Assembly (NCBI GenBank): GCA_903822595.1
Contig: CAIJPS010000043.1
Span: 1-64,000, forward strand
Direction of reading: 5' to 3'
Length of the DNA stretch: 64,000 bases
From: an uncultured Chlorobiaceae bacterium
GTDB taxonomy: Bacteria; Bacteroidota; Chlorobiia; Chlorobiales; Chlorobiaceae
Below are positions 34,905 through 43,830 of this stretch, one piece after another. The position numbers were made by a program, and so were the translations under genes. Below the pieces are notes generated by a model that saw only the letters and a program-made list of their open reading frames with translations, had not been told where the DNA came from and did no database searches. Position 1 is the stretch's first letter. Each line of letters opens with the position of its first letter.

Positions 34905-36659
34905 ATGCATGAATTTGATTTTTTAGGCGAACTGGTGCTTATAGGGGCATTTGCTGTCGCTATTATTCTGATTTTCCAGCGGTTGAAGATTCCGCCGGTC
35001 ATCGGTCTGATTTTTACGGGCATTCTTCTTGGTCCGTCGGGTATCGGCGCGGTCTATGACCAGAAAATGATTTCAACGCTTGCCGAGCTTGGCGTTGTTC
35101 TCCTCTTGTTTACGATCGGTCTCGAATTTTCGCTCGATGATCTTAAAAAACTGAAAAAAATTGTGCTGGTTGGCGGTGTTGTCCAGATTCTTGTGACCGG
35201 TCTTGCGATCAGTTTTCTGTCTTACTGGTTTATGCTTGCCATAGGACGGGGAATTACTGTTTCAGCCGCAGTGTTTCTCGGGTTTACCTTTTCTGTCAGC
35301 AGTACGGCAATATGTCTGAAAATTCTGACTGACCGTGATGAGCTGACTTTGCCGCATGGCCGTATCGCTTTAGGAATCCTGATTTTTCAGGATCTCGCAA
35401 TTGTTCCCTTGATGATTGGCATTAATTTTTTACATCCTGATGCCGCCCCCTCTTTTGCAACGGTGGTAAATAAAATTGGCCTCATTGTGCTCTTCGCTAC
35501 GGGGATTTTTCTCGGCTTCAGGCTTCTTATGCCGAAAATGGTTCGTCTTATTGCATCCCTTCATGCGCGAGAGGTTCTTGTTATCGGAGCGCTTGTTATC
35601 TGTTTCGGAGCGGCTTATCTCACCTCCCTGGTTGGTTTGTCGCTTGCTCTTGGTTCATTTGTAGCCGGTATGGTGATTGCCAGTACCGATGAAAGTCATC
35701 AGATAAGCGTGACTATTGACCCCTTTCGTGAGGCGTTCAGCAGCATTTTTTTTATATCAGTCGGGCTTCTGCTTGACGTCAAGATGATCCATCTGCCTCT
35801 TTTTGTTGGAATTGCCCTTGTGGTGCTTTTTGTAAAAGGGCTGCTTGTTGCGGGGGTCTCCCTTTTTCTCGGTCACTCTCTCAGGGTCAGCATGATGGCA
35901 GGTATGGCGCTTGCACAGATAGGGGAGTTTTCCTTTGTACTGGCTGAGAGTGGTCTGAAAAACAGCGTTATCAATCACGAAGTATTTCAGGCCATGCTCG
36001 CCATCATTGTTGTAACCATGATCGTCACTCCGGCCATGATAGCCATTGCGCCGAAAATTGCCGACCAGGTAGCGCCTGCACTCGGATTTATTCCTCTGGT
36101 CTCAAGGGACTCCTCTACCTCTGCGGTGCGTCCTCCCGATAGTACGATTATCTGCGCAGGGGAGATTCATGCTGCAATTATCGGTTTTGGCATTAATGGC
36201 CAGAATGTAGCAGCAGTGCTCCATGCCACCAATATCTCTTATTCCGTGCTTGAAATTGAGCGGGAAATGGTTAAAGTTATGAAAAGAAGAGGTGAGCCTA
36301 TTTTTTATGGCGACTGTACAGAAAAAAAAGCACTGATTCGGGCTGGAATAGATCATGCCCGTGCGGTGGTGCTCGGGATTTCAGATACCACTGCTATTGG
36401 CAAAAGTATTGCCATGATTCGCGAAATCAATAAAAAAGCGTTTGTGATTGTCAGAGCAAGAACTCTTGATGATGTTGCCGCGCTCTACAGGGCTGGCGCT
36501 GATGTTGTCGTTACAGAAAAATTTGAAACATCTATCCAGATTTTCTCACAGCTCCTGAACCATTTTACGGTTGATCCGGAACTGATTCTCGAACAGCAGG
36601 AAATTATCCGGCGCGAATGTGAAAAGATTTTTCTTCGGGGTCAGACTTCTGGCCAGTAA
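34905..36659 (+). CDS. KefB-type CPA2 cation/proton antiporter with RCK domain
   Basis: This 584-residue inner-membrane protein has an N-terminal Na/H exchanger domain of about 12 helices (residues 5-385, with GLIFTGILLGPSGIG and LLLFTIGLEFS near the start). A cytosolic RCK/TrkA-N domain (about 420-535) has the nucleotide-binding loop GFGINGQN and the acidic residue in YSVLEIE. CPA2 proteins exchange K+ or Na+ for protons, gated by the RCK ligand. No KefG-type partner gene is adjacent. Confidence 0.9.
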   Translation: MHEFDFLGELVLIGAFAVAIILIFQRLKIPPVIGLIFTGILLGPSGIGAVYDQKMISTLAELGVVLLLFTIGLEFSLDDLKKLKKIVLVGGVVQILVTGLAISFLSYWFMLAIGRGITVSAAVFLGFTFSVSSTAICLKILTDRDELTLPHGRIALGILIFQDLAIVPLMIGINFLHPDAAPSFATVVNKIGLIVLFATGIFLGFRLLMPKMVRLIASLHAREVLVIGALVICFGAAYLTSLVGLSLALGSFVAGMVIASTDESHQISVTIDPFREAFSSIFFISVGLLLDVKMIHLPLFVGIALVVLFVKGLLVAGVSLFLGHSLRVSMMAGMALAQIGEFSFVLAESGLKNSVINHEVFQAMLAIIVVTMIVTPAMIAIAPKIADQVAPALGFIPLVSRDSSTSAVRPPDSTIICAGEIHAAIIGFGINGQNVAAVLHATNISYSVLEIEREMVKVMKRRGEPIFYGDCTEKKALIRAGIDHARAVVLGISDTTAIGKSIAMIREINKKAFVIVRARTLDDVAALYRAGADVVVTEKFETSIQIFSQLLNHFTVDPELILEQQEIIRRECEKIFLRGQTSGQ

Positions 36660-36804
36660 ACAATGATCGTTTTGCGCTGCACAGCCGCAACAAAAACAAT
36701 ACCATGATGCCTAACCTGTTTTTTTCCGGTCAAGGTAAAATTTTTCTTATCTTTAGGAATAATATGAGACCATATCTCAACTCACCATTCAGATGATACG
36801 TGTT

Positions 36805-37767
36805 ATGGCATACCCATCGTCATCCCCGACACAAAAATTTACCCGTTACCGTCAGGAGCTTCTTGATCTTCAGGCGTCGCAAGACGTTGCTGCGGCAAAA
36901 CGTGCCTCCTACGAGCTTTCGTTAATGGAGCAGAGTTGCTTTATTGAGCTGAACGGTATTGTTCACCATTATCACGATTCTGGCCCCAAAGATGCAGCCC
37001 AGACAGTATTGCTCATTCATGGATGGGATTGCTGGTGGATGTGGTGGCATCATGTGATCAACTCTCTCAACAAGAGCGGTATACGCACCATAGCCTACGA
37101 TATGCGTGGACATGGATGGTCAGACAATGATCCAAAGAACCACTATCATATCGATTTTTTTGCGCATGACCTGGATGAACTGGTCACTAAACTTCAGCTT
37201 GGCAAATTTCATATAGCGGCATTTTCTTTCGGACCTTTCGTTGCGCTTGATTATGCCCGCGTTCATCCTGATCTTATTCAGTCGATGACCTTTTTCAATT
37301 TCGGTTATCTGCCGAACAGTGCCTTCATCCAGGCATTTGCCACAAACACGATTACTTTTGTTTTCAACAATCTTTTGCGCAAACTCACCTGGTGGCTTCC
37401 CGCCTATATGTTTGCCCGGTGGGTTCTGTCAAAGAATACGATTTTGCTGCACGATATTCTTATTGGATTTAAAAGTCTTGGCCTGTGTGCACCGGAGGCT
37501 ATTGATCAAACAACCCGCCATATAACCTCCTTTCAGACGACAGATTCCGTTCCTGAGATGGTCAAGTCTATGGGTATGCCTATCCTTTTTGTGGCAGGTG
37601 CGGGGGATACGATCATGACCTGCGAGAATACGAAAAAACTGGTGGAGTTGACCCATAAGGGTACTTATGTCGAAGTGCCTGAATGTGGGCATCTGATTAC
37701 GGTTGAATTGCCGGAAACAGCTTCGGCGCTGATTCTTGGACAGGTAAATGCTTGCAGCGGTTTTTAA
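36805..37767 (+). CDS. Alpha/beta hydrolase
   Basis: This 320-residue protein has the hydrolase fold: the oxyanion-loop region LLIHGWDCWWMWWHHV, DMRGHGWSDND, a nucleophile elbow AFSFGPF with the serine flanked by Phe, and the histidine in PECGHLITVELPE. The first glycine of the usual GxSxG is replaced by alanine. Family and substrate cannot be told. The ATG at 36805 is one of two close starts (36793 is the other). Confidence 0.8.
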   Translation: MAYPSSSPTQKFTRYRQELLDLQASQDVAAAKRASYELSLMEQSCFIELNGIVHHYHDSGPKDAAQTVLLIHGWDCWWMWWHHVINSLNKSGIRTIAYDMRGHGWSDNDPKNHYHIDFFAHDLDELVTKLQLGKFHIAAFSFGPFVALDYARVHPDLIQSMTFFNFGYLPNSAFIQAFATNTITFVFNNLLRKLTWWLPAYMFARWVLSKNTILLHDILIGFKSLGLCAPEAIDQTTRHITSFQTTDSVPEMVKSMGMPILFVAGAGDTIMTCENTKKLVELTHKGTYVEVPECGHLITVELPETASALILGQVNACSGF

Positions 37768-38411
37768 GAACTTGCAAGATGTACGGTCTTGATAAATGAG
37801 TGGATTTTTTTGCTGTCCTTGATTCCGGGCAGCATCTCCACTCCGCTTGAGGTATCGACACCATAGGGCTGAACATGGCGGATTGCTTCGCCAACGTTGG
37901 TTTCGTTCAGCCCTCCGGCCAGAATGGCATAACAGGAATTTTCCAGTTCATTGAAGATTCGGGCTGCAAGAGAGCGTCCGATAGTTTCTCCCGTTCCTCC
38001 CGCCATGTCGGGCCGAAAAGCGTCGAAAAGGAAAGCGTTGACGCCGCTTTTTTTTGCAAACGCCAAAACCTCCTCCACCGCAAAATTTTCTTCAGGCCGA
38101 AAAACCTTGATTACCCTGGCCTCTGTTATGGAGCGTGCATGATCCGGGTTGTATTGCTCGCTGTGCAGTTGCGCTATCTGGAGCTTGCAAAAGCGGCAGA
38201 TGGCATTGATCTCTTCGGGTGACTGATCAACGAAAATGCCTGCTGACTGAACAAGAGGCGGTAATTTTTCGATGATTGCCCTTGCCTGTTCAGGCGCAAT
38301 TACTCGCGGACTCATGCGACTGAAATTGAAGCCAAGAGCATCTGCCCCGGCATGGCAAGCATCAAGCGCGTCCTGAAGGCGGGTTATTCCGCAGATTTTT
38401 ATTTTTACCAT
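37764..38411 (-). CDS. trpF: Phosphoribosylanthranilate isomerase
   Basis: This 215-residue (beta/alpha)8 enzyme converts phosphoribosylanthranilate to CdRP in tryptophan synthesis. The general base Cys7 is in KICGITR and the general acid Asp lies in AFRPDMAGGTGET (or the equivalent). The phosphate-binding end reads GVDTSSGVE. Length is normal. Its stop overlaps the end of the converging hydrolase gene by 4 bases. No other trp gene is in the window, so it stands apart from a trp operon. Confidence 0.93.
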   Translation of the reverse strand: MVKIKICGITRLQDALDACHAGADALGFNFSRMSPRVIAPEQARAIIEKLPPLVQSAGIFVDQSPEEINAICRFCKLQIAQLHSEQYNPDHARSITEARVIKVFRPEENFAVEEVLAFAKKSGVNAFLFDAFRPDMAGGTGETIGRSLAARIFNELENSCYAILAGGLNETNVGEAIRHVQPYGVDTSSGVEMLPGIKDSKKIHSFIKTVHLASS

Positions 38412-38630
38412 CGCCTGTCAATAATATTTTATTATTCCCTCAACAAATCCGTAGGGGCGGGGTCATCCCGCCCTATCCGTATCCGTAATGTATCCCGTGC
38501 CCCATTTCGCCCGATGGGTCATTCCACCATTATATTCCGTATTTATCCCATCCCAATATTCGTAAATATAATTTTTGCGAACCACAAGGTATATCTTATC
38601 CCGCGAAGTCAGCCCCGTAAGTTGTTGTGA
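38412..38630. other. Gap with palindromic repeat
   Basis: The gap between trpF and the tRNA-Gln promoter contains the G/C-rich repeat at 38455-38473. No coding sequence is supported here. Confidence 0.4.
38455..38473. repeat. Palindromic repeat copy 2
   Basis: GGGCGGGGTCATCCCGCCC is the exact reverse complement of the repeat at 5523-5541 in the phage module, with similarity extending a few bases outward (GTAG before it, matching CTTAC inverted). Confidence 0.7.
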
Positions 38631-38659
38631 TTGTCTCATATTGTACGTATATTTAAAAT
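38631..38659 (+). promoter_or_regulatory. Promoter of tRNA-Gln
   Basis: TTGTCT, a 17-base spacer, TAAAAT, then a tRNA gene 26 bases further. The inverted repeat GGTTACAA/TTGTAACC lies between the -10 box and the tRNA. Confidence 0.5.
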
Positions 38660-38685
38660 CGGTTACAAATTTATTGTAACCGCAT

Positions 38686-38757
38686 TGGGGCGTCGCCAAG
38701 TGGTAAGGCATCGGCCTTTGGAGCCGACATCCGCAGGTTCGAATCCTGCCGCCCCAG
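38686..38757 (+). tRNA. tRNA-Gln (UUG)
   Basis: The acceptor stem TGGGGCG pairs with CGCCCCA. The anticodon stem TCGGC/GCCGA holds the loop CTTTGGA with anticodon TTG. The T-arm is GCAGG TTCGAAT CCTGC. CCA is not fully encoded. A terminator follows. Confidence 0.93.
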
Positions 38758-38769
38758 CAAAACAAAAAA

Positions 38770-38796
38770 GGCAACCTTTCCGGGGTTGCCTTTTTT
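38770..38796 (+). terminator. Terminator of tRNA-Gln
   Basis: Stem GGCAACC/GGTTGCC with loop TTTCCGG and six T. The upstream A-run makes it work on the minus strand too, as an end signal for ahcY, which stops at 38828. Confidence 0.88.
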
Positions 38797-38827
38797 GTTT
38801 GTGTCAGTCCTCTTTCCGCCAAATCAA

Positions 38828-40243
38828 TCAATAGCGGTAATGTTCTGGTTTGTAGGGTCCATCCTGTGGTACACCGATGTATGCAGCCTGTTCGTCGGTT
38901 AATCTGGTGAGTTTTACGCCGAGCTGTTCAAGGTGCAGTCTTGCAACCTCTTCATCAAGCTCTTTTGGCAGACGGTAGACGCCAATTGCATATTCCTTGG
39001 TCCAGAGTTCGATTTGTGCCAGTGTCTGGTTGGTGAAGGAGTTGCTCATCACAAACGAAGGGTGTCCGGTTGCGCACCCGAGGTTGACAAGGCGTCCTTC
39101 TGCAAGCAGATAGATGCAGTTGCCATTCTCGAAGGTATACTTGTCGACCTGTGGCTTGATATTCAGTCTTTTTGCACCTGCGTAGGCATAAAGCTGTTCA
39201 ACCTGGATTTCGTTGTCGAAGTGGCCGATGTTACAGACAATGGCTTCATCCTTCATCTGCTTCATGTGCTCAAGAGTGATGACATCTTTATTGCCGGTAG
39301 TGGTGACAAAAATGTTTCCTTCTTTGACAGCTTCATCCATGGTGGAGACTTCGTAGCCTTCCATTGCGGCCTGCAGCGCACAGATCGGGTCAATTTCCGT
39401 AACGATTACCCTGGCACCGTAAGCGCGCATTGAGCGAGCTGAGCCTTTGCCCACATCCCCATAACCAAGCACCACAACAACCTTGCCGGCAACCATCACA
39501 TCGGTTGCACGCTTGATACCGTCAGCCAGTGACTCGCGGCATCCGTAGAGGTTGTCGAACTTTGACTTGGTGACCGAGTCGTTGACGTTGATGGCAGGGA
39601 AGAGCAGTTCGCCCTTTTCCATCATCTGGTAGAGGCGATGAACACCGGTGGTGGTCTCTTCAGAAACACCTTTCATTTCTGCGGCAACCTTGTGCCAACG
39701 CTGGCTGTCCTCTGCAAAGACCTCTTTGAACTGCTGATAAAGAGCTTTCTCCTCCAGATTGGCGGGAGTTTTTTCGAGCAGTTCAGGACTGTTCTCAATT
39801 TTATAACCGAGAATGATCATAAGGGTTGCGTCACCGCCATCATCGACGATGAGGTTTGGCCCTTTTCCCCCTTCAAACTCAAGGATCTGGCGGGTACACC
39901 ACCAGTACTCTTCAAGGCTTTCTCCCTTCCATGCAAAAACCGGGACACCGGTTACTGCTATGGCTGCTGCCGCATGATCCTGTGTGGAAAAAATGTTGCA
40001 GCTTGCCCAGCGAACCTCGGCTCCGAGTTCCACAAGGGTTTCGATCAGCACAGCCGTCTGGATGGTCATGTGCAGTGATCCTGCGATACGGGCGCCTTTC
40101 AGCGGGTATTGCCCTGCATATTTGCGCCTGGTAGCCATAAGGCCCGGCATCTCTTTTTCGGCGACCTCAATTTCCTTGCGTCCCCATTCTGCAAGGGAGA
40201 TATCGGCTACTTTATAATCAAGCACATCTGAGACTGTTGTCAT
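38828..40243 (-). CDS. ahcY: S-adenosylhomocysteine hydrolase
   Basis: This 471-residue enzyme splits S-adenosylhomocysteine into adenosine and homocysteine, using tightly bound NAD. The NAD loop is [18 protein letters not shown]. Substrate-site segments include [30 protein letters not shown] and [21 protein letters not shown]. The C-terminus KPEHYRY carries the Lys-Tyr pair that reaches the NAD of the neighbouring subunit. The gene lies 32 bases downstream of metK, and both are expected to be controlled by the leader before metK. Confidence 0.97.
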   Translation of the reverse strand: MTTVSDVLDYKVADISLAEWGRKEIEVAEKEMPGLMATRRKYAGQYPLKGARIAGSLHMTIQTAVLIETLVELGAEVRWASCNIFSTQDHAAAAIAVTGVPVFAWKGESLEEYWWCTRQILEFEGGKGPNLIVDDGGDATLMIILGYKIENSPELLEKTPANLEEKALYQQFKEVFAEDSQRWHKVAAEMKGVSEETTTGVHRLYQMMEKGELLFPAINVNDSVTKSKFDNLYGCRESLADGIKRATDVMVAGKVVVVLGYGDVGKGSARSMRAYGARVIVTEIDPICALQAAMEGYEVSTMDEAVKEGNIFVTTTGNKDVITLEHMKQMKDEAIVCNIGHFDNEIQVEQLYAYAGAKRLNIKPQVDKYTFENGNCIYLLAEGRLVNLGCATGHPSFVMSNSFTNQTLAQIELWTKEYAIGVYRLPKELDEEVARLHLEQLGVKLTRLTDEQAAYIGVPQDGPYKPEHYRY

Positions 40244-40275
40244 ATTGTCATCTGGTTTTAATGTGTTGCGATTGT

Positions 40276-41490
40276 TTATGCAAGATCGAAGGCTGTTTTC
40301 AGCTCTGCAACCTTTTCAGTTTTTTCCCATGGGAAGATATCACGACCGAAATGGCCGTAGGCTGCGGTCTGCTGATAGCTCCATCCTTCTGGCTTGTCGA
40401 GGCTGAAACGTTTGATGATGGCTGCCGGACGAAGATCAAAAATCACTTCAGCTTTTTCCTGGATCTGGGCATCGTTGAGGCCGTGTTTTGCCGTGTCGTG
40501 GGTATTGATGTAGATCGAAACCGGCCGAGCAACACCGATGGCATAGGATACCTGAACGGTGCATTTGTCGGCCAGACCTGCTGCAACAATGTTCTTTGCA
40601 ACGTGACGCGATGCGTAGGCTGCGCTACGGTCAACCTTGGAAGGATCTTTGCCACTGAACGCGCCGCCGCCGTGGGGAGCTGCACCACCGTAGGTATCGA
40701 CAATGATCTTGCGTCCAGTCAAACCGGTATCCCCGTGTGGTCCACCGATGACAAAACGTCCTGTCGGATTGATATGAAACTTGGTCTTTTCGTCGATCAG
40801 GTTTGCGGGAATGACCACCTTGATCACATGTTCAATGATGTCATGCTTGATAACTTCCTGCCATGCGGCTTCGCTCACGCCTTCCGGTTCCGGATCATGC
40901 TGGGTTGAAACAACAACAGCATCAACGCGGATAACTTTTTCGTTTTCATATTCAAGTGTTACCTGGCTTTTTGCATCCGGGCGAAGGTAGGTCATGATTT
41001 TGCCTTCCTTGCGGATTTCAGCAAGTTTTTTGACCAACTGCTGCGCAAACTGGATTGCCGCTGGCATAAGCTCGGGAGTTTCCGTGCATGCGTAGCCGAA
41101 CATCATACCCTGGTCACCTGCGCCGACACGGTCAAACTCGTCAGCAATCTCTTCCTTGCGGTCAACACCGCGGTTGATATCGGGTGACTGGCTGTGGAGC
41201 GCTGAAAGCACACCGCAGGAGTTGGCTTCAAACATGTACTCGCCCTTGGTGTAGCCGATTTCGCTGACTACCTGACGGGCTATTTTCTGGATATCAACAA
41301 TTCCTTTCGTCGTGACTTCTCCACCGACAATCACCTGACCGGTTGTGACAAAGGTTTCACAGGCAACGCGTGAGCTCGGGTCCTGGCGGAGAAAATCATC
41401 AAGTACAGCATCGGAAATCTGATCGGCAACCTTGTCCGGGTGTCCTTCTGAGACGGATTCTGAGGTAAAGAAATACCTTGTTTGTGACAT
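40276..41490 (-). CDS. metK: S-adenosylmethionine synthetase
   Basis: This 404-residue enzyme makes SAM from methionine and ATP. Signatures are [34 protein letters not shown], and [19 protein letters not shown]. Length and order are standard. With ahcY it forms a two-gene methyl-cycle operon. A structured leader of the SAM-Chlorobi kind precedes it. Confidence 0.97.
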   Translation of the reverse strand: MSQTRYFFTSESVSEGHPDKVADQISDAVLDDFLRQDPSSRVACETFVTTGQVIVGGEVTTKGIVDIQKIARQVVSEIGYTKGEYMFEANSCGVLSALHSQSPDINRGVDRKEEIADEFDRVGAGDQGMMFGYACTETPELMPAAIQFAQQLVKKLAEIRKEGKIMTYLRPDAKSQVTLEYENEKVIRVDAVVVSTQHDPEPEGVSEAAWQEVIKHDIIEHVIKVVIPANLIDEKTKFHINPTGRFVIGGPHGDTGLTGRKIIVDTYGGAAPHGGGAFSGKDPSKVDRSAAYASRHVAKNIVAAGLADKCTVQVSYAIGVARPVSIYINTHDTAKHGLNDAQIQEKAEVIFDLRPAAIIKRFSLDKPEGWSYQQTAAYGHFGRDIFPWEKTEKVAELKTAFDLA

Positions 41491-41587
41491 GTTCTGAAAG
41501 GTTTTGGTTAAACGAATGAGAGTAACAACAAAAAAAGTGAAGCAATGGAAAGTTTTTCAGTGAGAGGATGTCAAAAAGAGATGACTC

Positions 41588-41656
41588 GGGACACGGAAAA
41601 ACTTCCGGCAAGCTCGGGGAAATAACCCCTGCTGAGAGCTTGCGACACCGTGTCCA
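41588..41656 (-). promoter_or_regulatory. SAM-Chlorobi-type leader RNA of the metK-ahcY operon
   Basis: On the minus strand the leader folds as an outer stem GGACACGG/CCGTGTCC (41648-41655 with 41589-41596). Inside it, a GCAAGCTC/GAGCTTGC stem (41636-41643 with 41608-41615) is capped by GGGG/CCCC, and a small CGGAAG...TTCCG hairpin follows. Weinberg and colleagues described the SAM-Chlorobi motif upstream of metK and ahcY in Chlorobi as a candidate SAM-responsive RNA. Genomic position and pairing fit; exact consensus match was not computed. Confidence 0.65.
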
Positions 41657-41732
41657 TAGGTAATGGGGATGTCGATGAAAAATAAAGCCAAAATGTAACT
41701 ATTCGTTTTCTTCTATGCAAAAAATCTCTTGC

Positions 41733-42710
41733 CTATCCCACCCGTATTTCAGAGTAGTCGCCAATGTTGATCTCTTGGGAGCTTCCTGTAATGAAGGCAC
41801 TGTTTCCCACAATTGAGTGACTGAGCATGATATGGGCAACCCGTGCACTGTATCCAATAATAGAATTTTTGATAATGACATTTTTAATGATGGCATGTTC
41901 ACCGATGGTGGTATAGGGACCGATAATGGAGTTTTCAAGAACGGCATTATCAGCGATAAAGACTGGATCATTGATAATGCAGCCAGGATATTCTTTTGTT
42001 GAAACGTTGTTCTTGAGAAGAATCTCATTGGTGGAGAGCAGTGTTTCAGGCTTGCCGCAGTCATACCAGCCGTGAACAGGGAAGGTGGTAAAATGTTCTC
42101 CACCCTCAATCATGAACTGCAGGGCGTCGGTGAGCTGGTACTCTCCCTTTGTCTTTATCTTATTGCTGATCAGATAATCGATACTTGCAAAGAGGGTTCC
42201 TGCATGTTGCAGAAAATAGAGACCGACAATGGCAAGGTTACTGACGGGAGTATCGGGTTTCTCAACCAGTTTCAGTATTTTCCCTTCCCCGGTTACAGCA
42301 ACGCCGAATCGCCTGGGGTCTTCAACCTCTTTGACTCCAAGAGTGGAAAAGGGGCTCTGGAGTACTGGCTGAAGATCAACATCAAAAATGGTGTCGCCCA
42401 GAATGATGAACAACGGTTCATTATCGGTGACGTAAGGCTTGCACATCCAGATAGCATGGGCAAGTCCGAGGATCTCTGTCTGGGTGACAAAGGTGAACTT
42501 GATACTGTAATTCTTTACCATCCACTCTTCAACCATGTCGCCCAAATAGCCGACAATGACAATGGCTTCATCGATTCCTGCGGCGATAAGCTTGTCCATG
42601 ATATGGCCGATAATAGGTTTGCCAGCCACGTTGAGCAATACTTTGGGACGGGAAAAGGTATGGGGTCGTAAACGGGTGCCGACACCGGCAACAGGAATGA
42701 TTGCTTTCAT
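41733..42710 (-). CDS. Sugar-phosphate nucleotidyltransferase
   Basis: This 325-residue enzyme makes a nucleotide sugar for cell-envelope polysaccharide. The N-terminal Rossmann-like domain has MKAIIPVAGVGTRLRPHTFS, KPVLL-type KVLLNVAGKPII, and ILGDTIFDVD with the metal-binding Asp. The C-terminal part (about 240-325) is a left-handed beta helix of hexapeptides (NSIIGPYTTIGEHAIIKNVIIK). This arrangement suits glucose-1-phosphate thymidylyltransferase-like or mannose-1-phosphate guanylyltransferase-like enzymes; the base and sugar cannot be told. Confidence 0.85.
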   Translation of the reverse strand: MKAIIPVAGVGTRLRPHTFSRPKVLLNVAGKPIIGHIMDKLIAAGIDEAIVIVGYLGDMVEEWMVKNYSIKFTFVTQTEILGLAHAIWMCKPYVTDNEPLFIILGDTIFDVDLQPVLQSPFSTLGVKEVEDPRRFGVAVTGEGKILKLVEKPDTPVSNLAIVGLYFLQHAGTLFASIDYLISNKIKTKGEYQLTDALQFMIEGGEHFTTFPVHGWYDCGKPETLLSTNEILLKNNVSTKEYPGCIINDPVFIADNAVLENSIIGPYTTIGEHAIIKNVIIKNSIIGYSARVAHIMLSHSIVGNSAFITGSSQEINIGDYSEIRVG

Positions 42711-42936
42711 GTTTTCTCAATGATTTTGGTTATAAAATCAAACACCCGGATATGCTTCTTCCTATGTTACAAAAAAGCATGACAAAATTAAATACTCCAA
42801 TTAGTGGCAAAGAGCTATTAAATAAACAAATCAGTTGTATTTTGTGTTTCAGCAGTCATATTTTCATTTTTCAGCGAAAGCTGTTTGGTTGCAGAATGGA
42901 GACGACGAGCCAGAAACAATTCTTATCAAGTGTGCT

Positions 42937-43335
42937 ATGGCAGGGAGGTTCAAGGGAGTATTCAGGCAGTCCGGGGTAATTCCAGTCCTCGATGGCAGGC
43001 TTGTGCTTATTACTTCCAGAAAATCTGAACGTTGGATTATTCCCAAGGGATATGTCGAGAAAGGGCTCTCTCCAGCGGAATCAGCAGCAAAAGAGGCTTA
43101 TGAGGAGGCTGGCCTGATTGGTCTTGTCCATCATAAAGAGGCTGGCAAGTACCGTTACCGTAAGTTCGGAAAAAACTTTTCGGTTCAGGTCTATCCGCTT
43201 TTCATTGAGACCATGCTTGATGAGTGGGATGAAATGCATGATCGCCGGCGAAAGCTTGTTACTCCATCTGAGGCTATCGAAATGGTTTGCCATGAAGAGC
43301 TCCGCCGTATCATTGCGGATTTTTTTTCTGAATAA
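42937..43335 (+). CDS. NUDIX hydrolase
   Basis: This protein of about 132 residues contains the Nudix box GYVEKGLSPAESAAKEAYEE followed by AGLIG; the usual Arg of REUxEE is Lys. Upstream SERWIIPKG is the typical lead-in strand. It resembles diadenosine/diphosphoinositol polyphosphate hydrolases of the small DIPP type. The ATG at 42937 begins just before the fold; the frame runs further up to 42835 without similarity. It is divergent from the nucleotidyltransferase gene. Confidence 0.85.
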   Translation: MAGRFKGVFRQSGVIPVLDGRLVLITSRKSERWIIPKGYVEKGLSPAESAAKEAYEEAGLIGLVHHKEAGKYRYRKFGKNFSVQVYPLFIETMLDEWDEMHDRRRKLVTPSEAIEMVCHEELRRIIADFFSE

Positions 43336-43408
43336 ATCTTTATGGTGCCAAGAAATATTTTTTTGTAATTAATCTTCTTGTGCTATATTGGGCCTTCCGT
43401 TAAGGCAG

Positions 43409-43481
43409 CGGGGTGTGGCGCAGTTGGTAGCGTGCCTGCTTTGGGAGCAGGAGGCCCCGAGTTCGAGTCTCGGCACCCCGA
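43409..43481 (+). tRNA. tRNA-Pro (UGG)
   Basis: The acceptor CGGGGTG pairs with CACCCCG. The anticodon arm CCTGC TTTGGGA GCAGG has anticodon TGG. The T-arm is CCGAG TTCGAGT CTCGG. It is the first of four tandem tRNA genes; TATATT about 25-30 bases upstream may be the -10 box. Confidence 0.93.
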
Positions 43482-43507
43482 CAGGTAGAGGTCTGATGAT
43501 TGAAGCT

Positions 43508-43580
<73 letters not shown>

Positions 43581-43606
43581 CAAGTAAAAGTCCGTAAGTT
43601 TTACAC

Positions 43607-43681
43607 GGTGATTGTAGCTCAGTTGGTTAGAGCGCCAGGTTGTGGCCCTGGAGGCCGGGGGTTCGAGTCCCCTCATTCACC
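43607..43681 (+). tRNA. tRNA-His (GUG)
   Basis: The anticodon arm CCAGG TTGTGGC CCTGG has anticodon GTG. The extra G at position -1 and the C discriminator typical of tRNA-His are encoded. One acceptor pair is a T-T mismatch. Confidence 0.92.
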
Positions 43682-43688
43682 CATATAA

Positions 43689-43760
43689 GGCCCCATCGAC
43701 TAGTGGTTAGGTCATCACCCTTTCAAGGTGGTAGCACGGGTTCGAATCCCGTTGGGGTCA
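43689..43760 (+). tRNA. tRNA-Glu (UUC)
   Basis: The acceptor GGCCCCA pairs with TGGGGTC. The anticodon arm TCACC CTTTCAA GGTGG has anticodon TTC. This tRNA also supplies glutamate for tetrapyrrole synthesis in bacteria that use the C5 pathway, including green sulfur bacteria. Confidence 0.93.
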
Positions 43761-43767
43761 CTCATAA

Positions 43768-43801
43768 AAGCTCTGTTCATTACCGGTACAGGGCTTTTTT
43801 T
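43768..43801 (+). terminator. Terminator of the tRNA cluster
   Basis: Stem AAGCTCTG/CAGGGCTT with one G-T pair, 13-base loop and a T-run. It separates the tRNAs from pheT. Confidence 0.8.
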
Positions 43802-43830
43802 CATTCATCAAAGCAGATTTCCTTCTCCTT

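Noticed and set aside
38463-38831. Minus-strand frame through tRNA-Gln
   Set aside because: It runs across a tRNA gene and its terminator, so it is not a real gene.
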